Below, piece by piece: positions 42,766 through 54,846 of a stretch of DNA of 64,000 nt. A model generated the notes under the pieces. It ran no database searches. It was not told where the DNA came from and saw nothing but the letters and a program-made list of their open reading frames with translations. The stretch comes from Blumeriella jaapii. Taxonomy: Eukaryota; Ascomycota; Leotiomycetes; Helotiales; Drepanopezizaceae. Made by a program: the position numbers and the translations under genes. Location: the NCBI GenBank assembly GCA_009599575.1, contig VWND01000083.1:186001-250000 (forward strand), given 5' to 3'. The stretch's first letter is position 1, and each line of letters begins with the position of its first letter.

Positions 42766-44709
42766 AGAGAGCTGACACTCAGGCAGCCGCCTAAGAGGTG
42801 TTTCTGCGAAAGAATCGTTGGGTGTGCGAGTCTTGAGTCACGATTGGGGTGGGATGGTTCGTGGTTCGGCACCGTGGCGTTGGAATTTCGAAATGGCAGC
42901 TTGCAGGATTTAGACTAGGTGCTGCTGGGAGTTGATGCCTCGTCCCCTCTAAGGACTCACAATACAATAACGAAGATTTACAATATCTCCAAGGGATTTC
43001 ACGGCTTTAGGACGTGGTAGTCTTGAGTCAGATATCGCTTCTCACCTATCAGGGAACTTTATGCTCCCGTTGCTACGGGACTTCTAACACTTCTTTCTAC
43101 GCTTTATCTCACTTTAACCGCCATTAGACTTCCTCTTCTGTTTTATGCCAGATTTTCTGACTAGCAAGTCACACAGCGCCTGCGTACTTTATCCCAAGAA
43201 GCTGTAGCCTTCTGTCCCCTCCTTGTACCGGCTCCGCGCCACGCTCCGCAGTACGCAACTCAAATAGCCCTAACCATGTTCCGTTGTGTGCTAACTCGGA
43301 GAAATCTTTAGGCTGTAAGTTTGAATCCCCAGCCTTCCGTGCATATCGTGCCAACTATACGATAATACCTCTCCCACAGTTGTCTTCGGTGAGGGGAGGG
43401 AGGGATGAAGTGCATTCCGGTCCGACGTTCTAAGCGAGGCAAGGCAAGCAGGTGGTGCATCCTTCACTTGCACATACATCTCCCATTCAGCCCTTCTTCC
43501 ATCGTAGAAGCATACCTAGGTACATACAGAGATCAATGCCGGGCGCCATCACACACCGTAGAGTGATTGTCCTCTCCTCTCGTGTGAGAAGCGAAGACTT
43601 GACCGCAAGGTTGCAACGCGGCGGGGATTCTTCTCAGGCTCGCTGCTATCCTGCTCTGTCTTGCCTGGGCGATGCAGGTCTGCCATCTTACTATCACAAT
43701 TCCCGTTACGCCCCGCCGCGATGTTCCTTCGTCGCTGATGGTACGGACGCGCACCCCGGGACGTGAGCCCTCAGCGAGCGGTGTTGACGTTTACGTCCTG
43801 GTGCTCGAGATGTCCACGGGAAGCGTACCGTACTCACAGCATGCACTGCAGCATATCGACAACCGAAGAAGAAGAAGAAGAAGAAGAAGAGAGAAGAAGA
43901 AGCGCAGTTCTCATTGGAAGACGCAAATGTGAAGACATCTCCAACGCGGAGTCTCGCACGGCTGGTTAGAACCAAGACGGGTTTTCGCGAAGACGAGAGT
44001 GCAGTTGGGAGTTTTCCTCTCCTCGCTTGTTTGTTGGTTTCCGCCCTAGTGAACAACAACAACCTGTTCGTCCGTTCCCGCAACACTCCTGACTGACTTT
44101 ACCAATGCAGGCGCAATCTGCACGCGTCACCGTCATTCGTTTCTCGCATTGACCAAGAGACATCGGCAATGATCGCCGATTCCGTGGAGTTGAGGGAAGA
44201 ATAATAGTTGTCGGTTGCGGAGATGAACATGTGATGGCTGGTTCTCAACGAGATCAGCTATCTATCTGACTAGGCCGATGAACTGTGAACTGTGAACTGC
44301 CTTTTGCTGTGCGGTGTGATCACATTCGACGTGGATGAATTTCTCTTCTCCCGGGTCCAGGGAAGTGGTGGTGTTACAGGGGAGAAGCATCGATGTTCGA
44401 GTCGTTACAGAAGGGAAAGAAAGGCAAAGGGAACCCCCGCAGGCAAGTCCAAAGAATCTCTCCTTGGATCGGGATTGAGAATCCGGGGTGGTGGAAATTT
44501 CACCTCTTGATCACGCGAGAGCTAGCATGGTGTACGTGGAAACAATAATTAATCGAAAAGACAACTCAAGACGTACGTGTGAGAGACCCCCACGAGATAC
44601 CTACCTACCTTACCTTCCTGCCCACCAGCTGCACTGCCCGAGGGGAACACCATCTACAACACGCCCGACGCCTCCGCCGCCATCCATCCACCCGTTCCCT
44701 TATTCAAAC
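42766..44709. other. Intergenic, 1.9 kb, no gene recognised
   Basis: It holds a GAA trinucleotide repeat (about 43866-43903). Open frames over this repeat are Arg- or Phe-runs and are not supported. Confidence 0.5.
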
Positions 44710-46499
44710 CTAGTAGTCCCTCCCTACAGTCCTCAACGCCTCCGCCGCCGCCCTTGCCGCTGTCGCAGCTTGCATCTGCATCAAGCCGTCTTCCCCCTTG
44801 TGGGCGTGCACGCCCTCTTCGTGCCCCTCTGCACCCCCGCCAACGCCACCTTCCTCCTCCTGATCAATCAGCATATCTAGATCCTCGCTCCCGTCGCCTC
44901 CGTCCCTCACGCGGAGCATGGCCTGGAAGGATCCCGGGTCGTCATAGTGGCTGTGGCTGTGGGGAACTGGGTGGTAACGCACGAGTGCATCGTGCTCCAT
45001 GATCTGGGGGTCGAGTGGCATGTAGTCGTTCTGATGCATGCGCGCTATCAGCGCTGGGGGGAGGTGTGGCGGCTGCATTCCTTGCATCTGGGCCGGATCT
45101 CGGCCTGGCAGGCTCCTGTTCAGGACTTGGGGCGAGACAGACCCGTGGCCGGCGTGCTCGAAGCCTTGGTCGTGGGTGTGTTCTTGGTGGGAGAGCCTCG
45201 ACCGGCACCGCCGACGCCACTCGGGCCCTGGCTCGGTCCCGAGGATTGGAGGTGCGGTTGGGGTTGCGTGGGCTGTGGAGTAGGTCGGATGGCGCCGTCT
45301 GCACGAACGACGGGTGCCTTGCCGAGTTCCTTGCAGGAGCTGCAGTTCCGGATGACGAGCGACACGGTCTCCTTGATGCGGACCCAGTGGTACTTCTCGG
45401 CGATGGTGGCCGTGGTCTTGTTGATGCCGCCATGGTGGACCGCGTGCACGTCTCGGGCGATCACGTACTGCTCCTGTGGATCCGAGATGACTTCCTTGTC
45501 TTTCAGCATCAGTTTGTCGGTCGCGGGGACGAGTTTGTAGTGCGTGGCAGCGCTGCGAAGGCGGCTCTTCTCGGCCCTGTCGGCACCGGCGGGGTATTTG
45601 CCGTACTTGAGATAGAACTTGATCTTGTCAAAGCGTTCTTCACTCACGAAATCCTCGCCCTCTGGCCCGAGGTCTCGACCGTAGATGATGGCGTCGATGT
45701 ACTGGCCCGGGTAGCTTTTCAGGTTTCCCGCCCCTTTGACTTTGCCAATCCGCTTGAATCCCAGAGCATCCCAGATACGGCATGATGCCACGTTGGTCTC
45801 GTAAACGAGGTTAAAGACCGAGTACGTGTATCCCAGTTTCGGCGCCCAGTCGAGATAGCTCTCACCTAGTAGACGACCGACGCCTTTGTTTCTGGCGGCG
45901 TTAGTCACGAGGAATCCGGCGTTGCAAATGTGACTACTTCTCCCGGGGTAATTCGGCTTGATGTAGTAGCTTCCGAGACACTCGGCGTTCCAGTGCGAGC
46001 CTTCGAGCAACTCATGGGTGCTCTCGATGGTTCCCCAGAGCATCACGGCAGCGAAGTTCTGGAACCAGTAGGTGGCGAACTGGTCGGTGGACATGAGGCC
46101 GGTCATGGGATACGTATCTCCATTCTCGATCTCCTTGTTCAGCTGGTCGCACAGACAAGCGAGCAGCGTGCGGGGGACCTGATGGGGAGAGGAGAAGGGC
46201 ACAATCGTCGCCGTCGTGATGCGGTCGCGCAGCGTCACTTGCCTGGGAAAGACGTCGAGAGGGAGAGAAGGGGGGCGGGAGTCGTGAGGGGATGGGAAGG
46301 GCGCCGGGCCTGAGGTGCGATAGACCGTGGCGGCGGAGGGGTCGTCGAGCATGGCGGGCATTCTGACGGCTGGAAGCAAGTCGCGGCGAGTCGAGTCGAG
46401 GTCGTTCCAGCTTCCGGTCTGTTTACATTCGCCAAAATCAAACTCGCTTGCTGTTGGCGCGACGAGTAAGGGCTGGAAGTCCTGGATGTTCGTCGGCAT
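44710..46499 (-). CDS. SPT10: SPT10-like GNAT acetyltransferase with integrase-type HHCC finger
   Basis: A single-exon frame begins at the ATG at 46499. The GNAT domain spans the first two-thirds: SSHICNAGFLVTNAARNKGV followed by GRLLGESYLDWAPKLGY (the acetyl-CoA loop) and YETNVASCRIWDALGFKRIG. After it comes ARDVHAVHHGGINKTTATIA and, about 20 residues later, NCSSCKE, the His-His-Cys-Cys layout of a retroviral-integrase-type zinc finger. That combination is known from yeast Spt10, a sequence-specific activator of core histone genes, so this is its likely ortholog. The C-terminal tail is Pro-, Gly- and acidic-rich. The frame breaks near 45189-45191: a CCC on the coding strand is one base short, and restoring it gives SPHQEHTHDQGFEHAGHG and continues to the stop at 44710, 596 residues in all. 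Confidence 0.82.
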
Positions 46500-47632
46500 T
46501 TCCCAGACCTGCACGCGAAGTTCTGGTTCTCATCGGCGTCGGCGATACTTGGGGGCCGAGGCTGAGTCACATGACCTCGCCCAGACGCTTGACTCGAGTA
46601 AACAAACACGTGCACGCGAGGCGAGGCGAGGCGAGGCGAGGATTCTTCCAACAACAACAACACCACGCATCTACAGTCCTGCATGCACATACCGTACAGT
46701 ATCGGCGGCTATGGGACTTGCAGCGGCCCGCGGAGGTCATCGTCAAGATCGTGGTCCTTGCAGAACATACTGTATCCACTTCGTCCGCTTGGATTCCGCT
46801 CACGCGCTGAGCCAAAGCTCCTCCACCTTGAGGTACTGACTGTACAGTCCTGGACGCTCGCAGTGCGACGGACGGTCTTCATCAATTCGGTGTCCTGGCC
46901 GCTTCTGGTCCAGCCCCTGGCACTCTGTCCTCGACGGAAAAGTCTCAAATTCCTACGGTCGAGCATTCAAACCCCCCCACTCATGTTCCGAATGTAATTG
47001 ACTTTTTCGAGAAACATGAGCTACACGTGTTAACAAGGAACTGATCGACCGAGCCCTTACGCAAACCGCCCACACGGAACAGTGGCCAAACCATATCTGC
47101 TCCTGGAGTCGCGACGGTGTGCGGAAGCGGCTTCTAACCATGACAGCCCTCTTGGCTCATGTCCATACCTTCGTACCTCACTTTCACTTACTGACCTGCC
47201 TCAGCTATCGACCGCCGTGGACAGTGTCTTACGGCGAGGAAAACCGGCCATCTATACTCATGTACTGGCTGATCCACATACCTGCCTGCCGTTTCCCCCT
47301 TGTCGGCGATGCGTGTGCGGCGCCGCGATCTATTCAACACGCTTTGTGCCCTGCCCCTCCTGGGCGACGATTTCATGAAACCATGTCGCAAGTTAACAGT
47401 TTCGTGGCTCAGGAAGGCGAGGAGTAGTAAGGGATGGTCGACTGATTGATTGATTGATTGGGGTTTGAAATGACTGATTGATTGACAGCTTAATTGATTA
47501 ATTGGTTGGACTGTTATTTGCGAGTCGCGCTTGTTTCCCCTCCTCATCCTTCTTATTATATCTCTTATCGCGTCTTTCTAGTGTCTCTTTCCTCTTCTCT
47601 CTTGCTTTAGCTTCAGCTTCGGCTTCGTAAAA
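46500..47632. other. Divergent promoter region, no gene recognised
   Basis: This region separates the divergent SPT10-like gene and rhodopsin-like gene. It has a GGCGA repeat (46619-46640), GTACAGT words near 46694 and 46841, and a TGAT/TTGA repeat near 47437-47500. No supported coding region. Confidence 0.5.
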
Positions 47633-49213
47633 ATGGCTACCCTCCCTCGCGCTGAAAAGATTGTTTACATAGACCCCGCCAACGAGGTCTACGCCGGCTT
47701 GTGGTCGCTATGGGGCGGCGCGACCTTCTTTCTGGGCCTGCGTGTGTACTGCAAGTGTTCGCGCCGTAACGGCCTGTGGTACGACGATTACGTGCTGATA
47801 TTATCGTGGGTGAGTAACTGCATCTCGTCGATATCTATCCCCTGGGGCACTTTTTGCATGAGCAGTCGTTGGCGCGGCTCAGCTCGGAATCCTACACCAC
47901 ATTTCGCCTCTGCTTCCGGCTTCAGTTTGCTGACGAGCGTTGCAGTTGATACTTTCCGTGACCGACATCTTGCTCACCATCCAGTATGCGACGGGCTACG
48001 CCAATGTCAAATGGACCGACACTATGAGCATTATGATCAACCTCACCGGGGGAGGCACGCTCTGGGGACAATCACTGTCCAAGACGGCGGTCGGCATCAC
48101 CCTCTTGCGGCTGTCAGATCGCACGCAGACCTATATCTTGTGGTTCTGCATCTTTACCATGAACTCTTACATGATCATCAAGTTCTTTTTCATCTGGGCC
48201 AGGTTCTGCGGGAAGAGCAATTACGACGTGGTAAGATATTCGCCCTTTGACTTGATCCAGGAGACGTTGCCGGAGCACAAACAAAGCCTACCCGATCAAA
48301 ACAACTGCTAACTCCCTCGGGTCTAGTGGTACCGGCTGCAAGGCGTCTGTCTCGACTACGATGCCGTCGAGCGGTTCAAGGTCGGCGGCAACGTCTACAA
48401 CATTATCATGGACTTCGTCTTCGCTGCGTTTCCCTGGTGGATTACGTGGAACCTGACGATGCGCCGCGCCGAGAAGATCGGCCTCTGCGCGGCCATGAGT
48501 CTGGGTATGATTGTCGCCATCACGTCGCTCGGCCGTGTTATCTGGAGGCAAGATCCCATCCACAACGTGCACGACAAATACTACGCCTGTAAGACCCCCC
48601 AGGTGTCCCTTGTTCGTCGTAGGCGCCACCATTTGCCGATCCGTGAACTAACGACTGTTCCCCAGGGCGCAACGGCATGACCAATATCTGGTTCTCGTCT
48701 GAAATCGCCGGCACCATCATCGTGCAATGTATCCCCGTCATGCGATCCTTCGCCATCACCAGGAAGAGCTCCCTCGCGATGGACGCCGAACGGGCGAGTC
48801 CCCCGCCACGTCGCACCGGCATCAAGCGGTTTAACGCCTACCACGACGATTCGATCATGGCGAAGACGATGGCGACGATGACCGACGACTCCGAAGCCGT
48901 CACGCTCAAGGGCGACTCTGGAGAACCGGCGCCGGTGCTGCTCTCACGCTCGAAAGGCTCTTTCTCGTCCTCCTCCGACAGTGAGAGCGGCATCGAGAGC
49001 GGCCTCGACAGCGAGAAAGTCGAGCCCCTTGCGACGGGCCCGCTGTCCTCTCATGCCTGGCAGAAGAAAGACATCAAGGCAGCGGCTCGGGGCAGCGCCG
49101 GACCGCACCCCGGGTCTCGGATGGCGGCGCTGGATTTTGGCTTCGGCCCGCGTCAAACCGGGAATGAGAGTGAAGCGGGCTTGCGTCCTGCGTCGCCGAC
49201 GAACACAAGATAG
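47633..49213 (+). CDS. Fungal rhodopsin-like seven-span membrane protein
   Basis: Exons 47633-47809, 47946-48230, 48327-48588 and 48666-49213 give 423 residues in frame. Hydrophobic segments appear at VYAGLWSLWGGATFFLGLRV, YDDYVLILSWLILSVTDILL, the MSIMINLTGGGTLWGQSL region, YILWFCIFTMNSYMIIKFFF, IIMDFVFAAFPWWITWNLTM, LCAAMSLGMIVAITSLGRVI and WFSSEIAGTIIVQCIPVMRS, making seven spans. This, with the extracellular WYRLQGVCLDYDAV block, matches the fungal rhodopsin-domain (Pth11-related) family, without a CFEM head. The long cytoplasmic tail is Ser/Asp/Glu-rich. Members sense surfaces or are of unknown function; a receptor role is inference. It lies divergent from the SPT10-like gene. Confidence 0.83.
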
Positions 49214-50679
49214 CTACGATGAGGTAATGGGGCTAATAAACCTTGATGGTGAGGCCTCTGCCCAGCCATGATGTGTTGGCTCTGGATTGTGGAGGATCTG
49301 TGTATCAAGTTGTGACGAGCCGCTAAGCGAGCGAGAGCCGCTCTGGATGTTTTTTCCATTCACCTTTTGCTTACCTTTTCACACCACATTTGTCCTCCCA
49401 CAAAGGACCGATAGATGTGAAAATATATCTGTTATCTAGGAGCGATGCACGGTTACGAACAAGGTGTTAGTGCTCAACGAATGTAATATGTAAAGAAAGA
49501 AAAAAAACTTGGTTTCTACTACATCGCACTGCACTGTACTGTACCTGGGATCGCTCAAGGCTTGCTGAGTAGGAGCGTAGGCTTTTGATACACAGCTGCC
49601 AGCATTGACGCAGGACTTTGCTCTAAGAATAGCATGGCATCAATCTGGAACCATGCTTACACCCCATCCTTACACCCCTTTCTACGGACGGCGAGCTTAC
49701 GCCAGAGGGCGAGGTCATGCCGATTCTGTGCCGCCGACACAAATCGTCGGCTGGGAAGGAATACACACAGTACTGTACATGTGAATACGTGCTTGTGTAC
49801 TATACTGTATCTGTACATACTGTAGGCAAGTCGAGCCTCTTCTGATCCTACTGTACAAGGCATGGTACAGTACAGTACAGTAGGTACTTACTGTACAGCA
49901 GCTGCTCTGAGTGAAACAGGCAGGGCGGGCTCGTGCTTGGTGACATAGGCGCAGGGGTCTTCTTTCTCTCTGTGTCTCCACGCCGGGGGGGGGGGAGAGT
50001 GGGTGGAGAAAGGCTCGTTCGTGCTCTCCTACTGTAACATAAAACGCTATACCTATCATCAAACTGGTAAAGCATCAAACTGGTAAAGTTGCCTACATGC
50101 TGTGCTGGAACCGACGCACTGTAGGGCCCGAAAGTCTGTTCCCCATGTCTGTGTGTACTGTACTCATGGAGCAGTTGATATATTGCTCCCGCACGGGCGA
50201 CACACGACACTCGGAGGGTTGGGAACAAAGGGTTTTATCTGTACAGTACCGTACCGTACTGCTGTACTGTACTACAGTTCTAGAAAAATTAGAGTTTCCG
50301 GCTGTGGTTGGGACGAAGTAAATCTGAGAACTGAAGTTAAACCGGGGGGGGGGGGAGGGGGTGGCACACATCCCCCTCACATGTGGAGTGGAGTCAAACT
50401 CGTGTCGTGAGCCGCCTAGAAACCCACCAGCTCTGCCCCAGATCTAAAAATATGCAGACACGAGGAAAGACTTTCTGGCAGCACGAGTAAGTAGTTAAAT
50501 GAGTTTCGACATGGGAATATAGGTTTGGCATTTGCATTGCCTGCATGAGATCTGCTCTCGTGATTGTAATCCTTCACGCCCTTCAGAAATTGCGAACATC
50601 AGAAGACACGCCTCCAGTGCTTGAGCTCGCGATGGGCTGTCCGCTCAGACAGATCACTATCTTTTATCTTTCTCTCTAG
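49214..50679. other. Gene-poor, repeat-like words
   Basis: The stretch from 49530 to 50290 is crowded with TACTGTAC/GTACAGTA words (for example 49539, 49769, 49864, 50156, 50240), plus G10 and G12 runs at 49985 and 50344. No reading frame shows conserved features. Confidence 0.5.
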
Positions 50680-51765
50680 CTTCGCCAAACTCAGATCCAG
50701 TCAGGGCCCTCGCTGTTCCGATCCCCGCACTACAGCATTAGCACGGTTCTTTGCATCTCCGTGCAAAACCCCACACGAGTGCAAGCAACGACTTACGGCC
50801 CGCAGTTCCTGACGCAGAAATAGTTGGCGATTCCAAATCGCCCCAAATCAGATTCCGAGCGTCCACGAGGTCAAGAACCAGGCCGCGAAGAATGCACGCG
50901 TCGGAAGGCTTGTCGCGGAAGTATCGTCGCCAATCTTTGTTCCCGGAAAATTCGCTCTCAGTTGTCTGGATCCGCCGAGAGAAAGTCCAGATACACTGCG
51001 GGGCAATATTTCCGAGAGCAAAAAAAGGGCCGATGCTTCTGGCTCTCGGTACGAGGAAGGCATGTCAAGTTCAAAATGCCATGGCATTTGACTATTGGCG
51101 CTGGATCGAGAGCCTGAAGCTGTGAAGCCGCGTCGTAAGCCAAACATTTCCCTCGGAAGAGCTTGTTCGGCCGAGGATATTGGACAGAGTCTGTGGAACA
51201 CTATCTGGGATACTTGTGCTGCGATGGAGTTAGCCTAAGTGGATCTGGAAACGGGAGGGCTTCTTGCAATTCCCAAAGCTAAGTTCTTGTCGCCTGTTGC
51301 AATCTGGAACACCACGGCATGGTCACCTTCACCTATCATCTCCACAAATCTGACTTGGTCTCGGAGTACCCAAACTGTGGTAGTGGCAAGTGGGCCTTGG
51401 TGAGGACTTGCCGCAACAGACTTGGGCGAGGTTTGCGCTTCTTGAAATGTTTGCGAGACTGTGCTGGAGACGTTCACAACCCTGGGGTGTCGTCCACGGG
51501 TGGGGCATGGAAAGGCCAATGCCCTCGGCATGTCCAGAGGATTGCACTTTTTCCAAAATTTTCTTCCCAGCTTGACATCAGTCTTTTCAGGCGTTGTCTG
51601 ATGATCTAGGCTCTCACCTCCAGCTTGACCTTCCGCAAGGTTAGATTGTGGTTGCGGTTGAGCTTCAGAAGGTGTAGAGTGATACTGGATATCGGAGTTC
51701 GTGAAGGCAGTGGTTGTTGTTTCGATCGCGTCCTTCTGCTCGGCTACATAAGGCACCATCGCCGT
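50680..51765 (-). pseudogene. Decayed fungal kinase-like gene
   Basis: Three blocks of a fungal protein-kinase-like gene occur in order on the minus strand. The first frame (51235-51765) ends with VEMIGEGDHAVVFQIATGD, a glycine-rich loop type motif, then breaks after NLALGI. The next (about 51060-51143) has LQALDPAPIVKCHGILNL, matching the AVKCHGY-type block common in these fungal proteins. The third (about 50750-50820) has CLHSCGVLHGDAKNR, the HGD catalytic loop, followed by VLML, a stop and DWI, which resembles the RNVL...WIDF stretch. Frames change between blocks, stops interrupt them, and the region between the loop and KCHG is too short. Unlike the single-base breaks elsewhere, this is real decay or severe damage. 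No function should be assumed. Confidence 0.55.
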
Positions 51766-53270
51766 GATATTGCCCAAACAGTCGCCGCCACCGCCGGTGA
51801 TGCCGATGTCTTTTGTTTCCTCTTCTTGCTGGAGTGGCTTACACCTCCACGCCTCTGAATGCTACTCGTGCTGCGCATATTCTCTAAGCTGAAACTTTCA
51901 TTGCTGTGGTAACGTGACAACGGATCGTCAGCCTTGAATAGCTTCAGGAGATATCGAGCCCGATGGAGATGCTAGTGCTGCCTTACCCCGTGTTTTTCTT
52001 TCCGTCGTCAAAACCCCGAGCGGTCTCGCTCTCTGCTTTGTCGTCTTGCATCTTATGGTTGGTTGTAAATAGAAGATCCATGAAGCGATGAAGGATGTGT
52101 TGAAGTTGTGGATGCTGGGATCTGTTCGAAGCGGAACAAACGTTAATCCGACCAGTCTGATCCGAAAGATCGCTTAAGGCCAGAGAAGACTGCACTACAT
52201 GCTTACCTGAGTAACAACTTGTTCTCTACAGTCTTTCCGACCACGTCGTCTATACCTTTGCCTACAGTCCGAAGAATCCAGATATTCGACAGTGAGCTGA
52301 GTTTCGCGCGACGAAGGGATTCCATGATCACGACACGGGTGCTTGAAAGTCACGCGTCGGGCTGGTCTCTACAGTACAGTTCTGTATGTAGAACTCCGTT
52401 TACCCAACGCTTCGGCTCACCTTATCATTGACCTTTGGCATAGGCTAGCAGTCTGCCGATTATTTCGTTATGACAGTTGTGTTGCGAATCATTCCAATTC
52501 CGAATGACAGGTCAGACCTACGTATAAATCGTTGCTTTCGCCGCCCCCACCTCACCCACCAACAACGCCAGATGATGAGTCGCCTCGAGAATCCTGCCAT
52601 CGTCCAATGTTACCGCACTCCTCTGACACCCATCCTGTAGGTTTGAGAACTTGTACTGGCTGTGAAATTGTTCCCGGTGGCCAGTCTTGAGAGTCTATCT
52701 GTCACTGGAAGGGTTTGTGAGTGATGCGGGCAAAGCCGCTGATCGTACCGTTCACGCTGCTCGAATTAGCACTTGTTGGTTTGCAATCCTCGGTTTCTCA
52801 ACAGAGTGAATCGATCCGCTGGGCGCTCTTGCAAAAAGCCGCGTCTAACAGTGTCGTCTTTGCCTGTGTCAAAATTGGCTATTTCTTTGCGACTCGTAGA
52901 GCTTCCTGCTGGTAAAGCCGGTGGTGAAGTAAACCCGATGATTGAGGGCTGAGAAGCCCAAGCCACTGATCATTAAAAGGTAATCGGGGGATCGTGGACC
53001 ACCTCTCCTCTTGCAGGAGTGGTGGTGGGAACGGCATCAAGTCCTTGCTCGAATCAAGTCGCAAAAGCGAGGATTCCATATCCCTCTTCCATTGACTTCT
53101 GATATGTACCCCGACCTTCCATCCGTTTTGCCTCTCTCACAGCTCTGTTTCTCGCATTACCTTCCCGCTTACGTTCCCGTAGGCCTCCCGTGACATTTCC
53201 CTCCATGCTCTTGGAAATACCCACAGTCGAGTGAAAACCAGGGACAGAGCGTCATTCTGACGGGTGCATT
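51766..53270. other. Gene-poor, no gene recognised
   Basis: Only short frames occur. One minus-strand frame (51983-52195) contains LQHILHRFMDLLFT but has no recognisable partner blocks. Confidence 0.4.
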
Positions 53271-53700
53271 TCTATACGTTGCGCATGATCAGGTTAGCAC
53301 TCGTCGTGGACCACCCAGACGCGGTCAAGGCTGAGTGACTTCCGTCCCGAGATGACCTGATCCCTCGCTTGTGCCGACATGAGCTCGAACTCTTCCGCGT
53401 TATCGACCGAAGGGGGCCAGCAGTACGTTTTCTAGACTCGCAACAAGACAAGCTTTCCAATACCAGCGCGATCATCTTGTCAAGAACGTACACGATCCAC
53501 CGTAGCCGGGATCTCACTCCGTCTTACTCGGGTCACCAGACTCGGATAGGCGATGCAGGCGCAAGTCAACAGCCATGTCCCAAGCAAGCGAGCGCCGCAT
53601 AGCAAGTCTCGGATACCCGGCCACCTCTCGTTGCCGACAAGACAGAACGGTAAGAGCAGGGCAACTTGCCATGCCCGCGCTTATTAGTGTATCGATCATC
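53271..53700 (-). pseudogene. Relic of a fungal-specific transcription factor domain
   Basis: Minus-strand frame 53699-53514 reads GYPRLAMRRSLAWDMAVDLR then LHRLSESGD, matching the xAxRMAxDLGLHR block in the middle homology region of Zn2Cys6 regulators. The overlapping next frame (53517-53272) reads SRLRWIVYVLDKMIALVLES, matching the following RRRxWWxLYxLDR block. The two are separated by a stop and a frame change. No Zn2Cys6 cluster (CxxCxxxKxxC) is seen upstream to 54230, and no intact flanking exons were found. I read this as the remains of a transcription factor gene. A single indel could explain the break, but the missing DNA-binding end argues for decay. Confidence 0.45.
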
Positions 53701-54846
53701 TGCGCTCCGCATGTCCCGTCACTTGGCTGTACCTGTAATGCCCCTCGTAAGAAAAAGCCCCAGCTCCGTGTATTGCTGGACTATGGCATCTCGAGCGGCC
53801 GAGAACTGCTTGGCTCGATCTGCACACGAGGCGAAGCAGTTCAGAACCGCTCACGGAGCTGAACGCATTACCTGTCCCGGGGACCCCCAAACCCGCGGCG
53901 ACGAGGAGGAAACTCTGTAAGAGACCAGCAATGGAGGACGCAAGCACTGGGACTGGGTTGGCAGGAGACGCGACGAGAGGCCGCGAGTCACATTCTGGGA
54001 AGACTTCCACCCAGCGCGGGCGATGGGGAATGGTTCCAGATGTGCAGGTCGGATCTGCGCCATTGCCCTCCCGACGTTTGGTCGTCCGATATGCCACAAA
54101 GCACGCGGCTCAGTCACCACGAGGCTCTGCTGTCCGCAGGGCTGGCAGGGCTGCGCGGGCGGGCGCGCCTTCGTGCTCTCGCCGCATCGTCGGCACTCCG
54201 CCAAATGGAGGCCGTCTCTATGTAACCGTCGCGTCGCCCCCCTCTCAACAAATCAGGTGGCTCTTCCATGGCTCACTTGGTTCGACCGCGAAGTCACTAA
54301 ACTACCAATAGCAGCCGAAAGTCGCCTGAGACTGCGGTGTAGTAGTCCGTAGTCGGTTCCATGTGATCGTAAAGTAAAGTAAACGGCTACAAAAATCTTA
54401 GGGTTTTCTATGGGGCTCGGCCCCGGAGTTTTGCTCCCGCGACCAATTTTTTGCCGTTTTTGGTCGGTGGGTTCTTTTGGGTTTGGGGATCGCGTGGGCG
54501 TTGATTTGGTTTTGTTTGGGTTGTTGTTTTGCGCCGCGCCGGTAAGCGAGGTCGTGTGTTTTGGGCAGGCGGGCTTCTGGGCTGCGAGAGGACCGCGACG
54601 GCGAGGTGCGTAAACTTGCGCCTTCTATCCTATCCTACCTTCTACACTCTTTTAACGTGAGGCAGGGTCATTCATCGTGACTATCATCAGATTTTATTAA
54701 CACCTTGCTAGCTAACTTGAAATTTATAGACGTGACACTGAGGCTCCGAGGAAGACAAACATGCATGAAGCTATCGCCTCCGAAATCCAACTACGACCTA
54801 CGCCATTTGCACTTACCACTCCATTTGTCGCCCACACGCATCTTCC
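53701..54846. other. Gene-poor, no gene recognised
   Basis: Long but featureless frames occur on both strands, as expected of GC-rich DNA. They might be further decayed parts of the adjacent relic; I see no motif to support that. Confidence 0.35.

Noticed and set aside
43260..43340. Possible tRNA, because GTTTGAATCCCC resembles a T-loop
   Set aside because: No A-box, no pairing acceptor stem and no anticodon arm could be placed.
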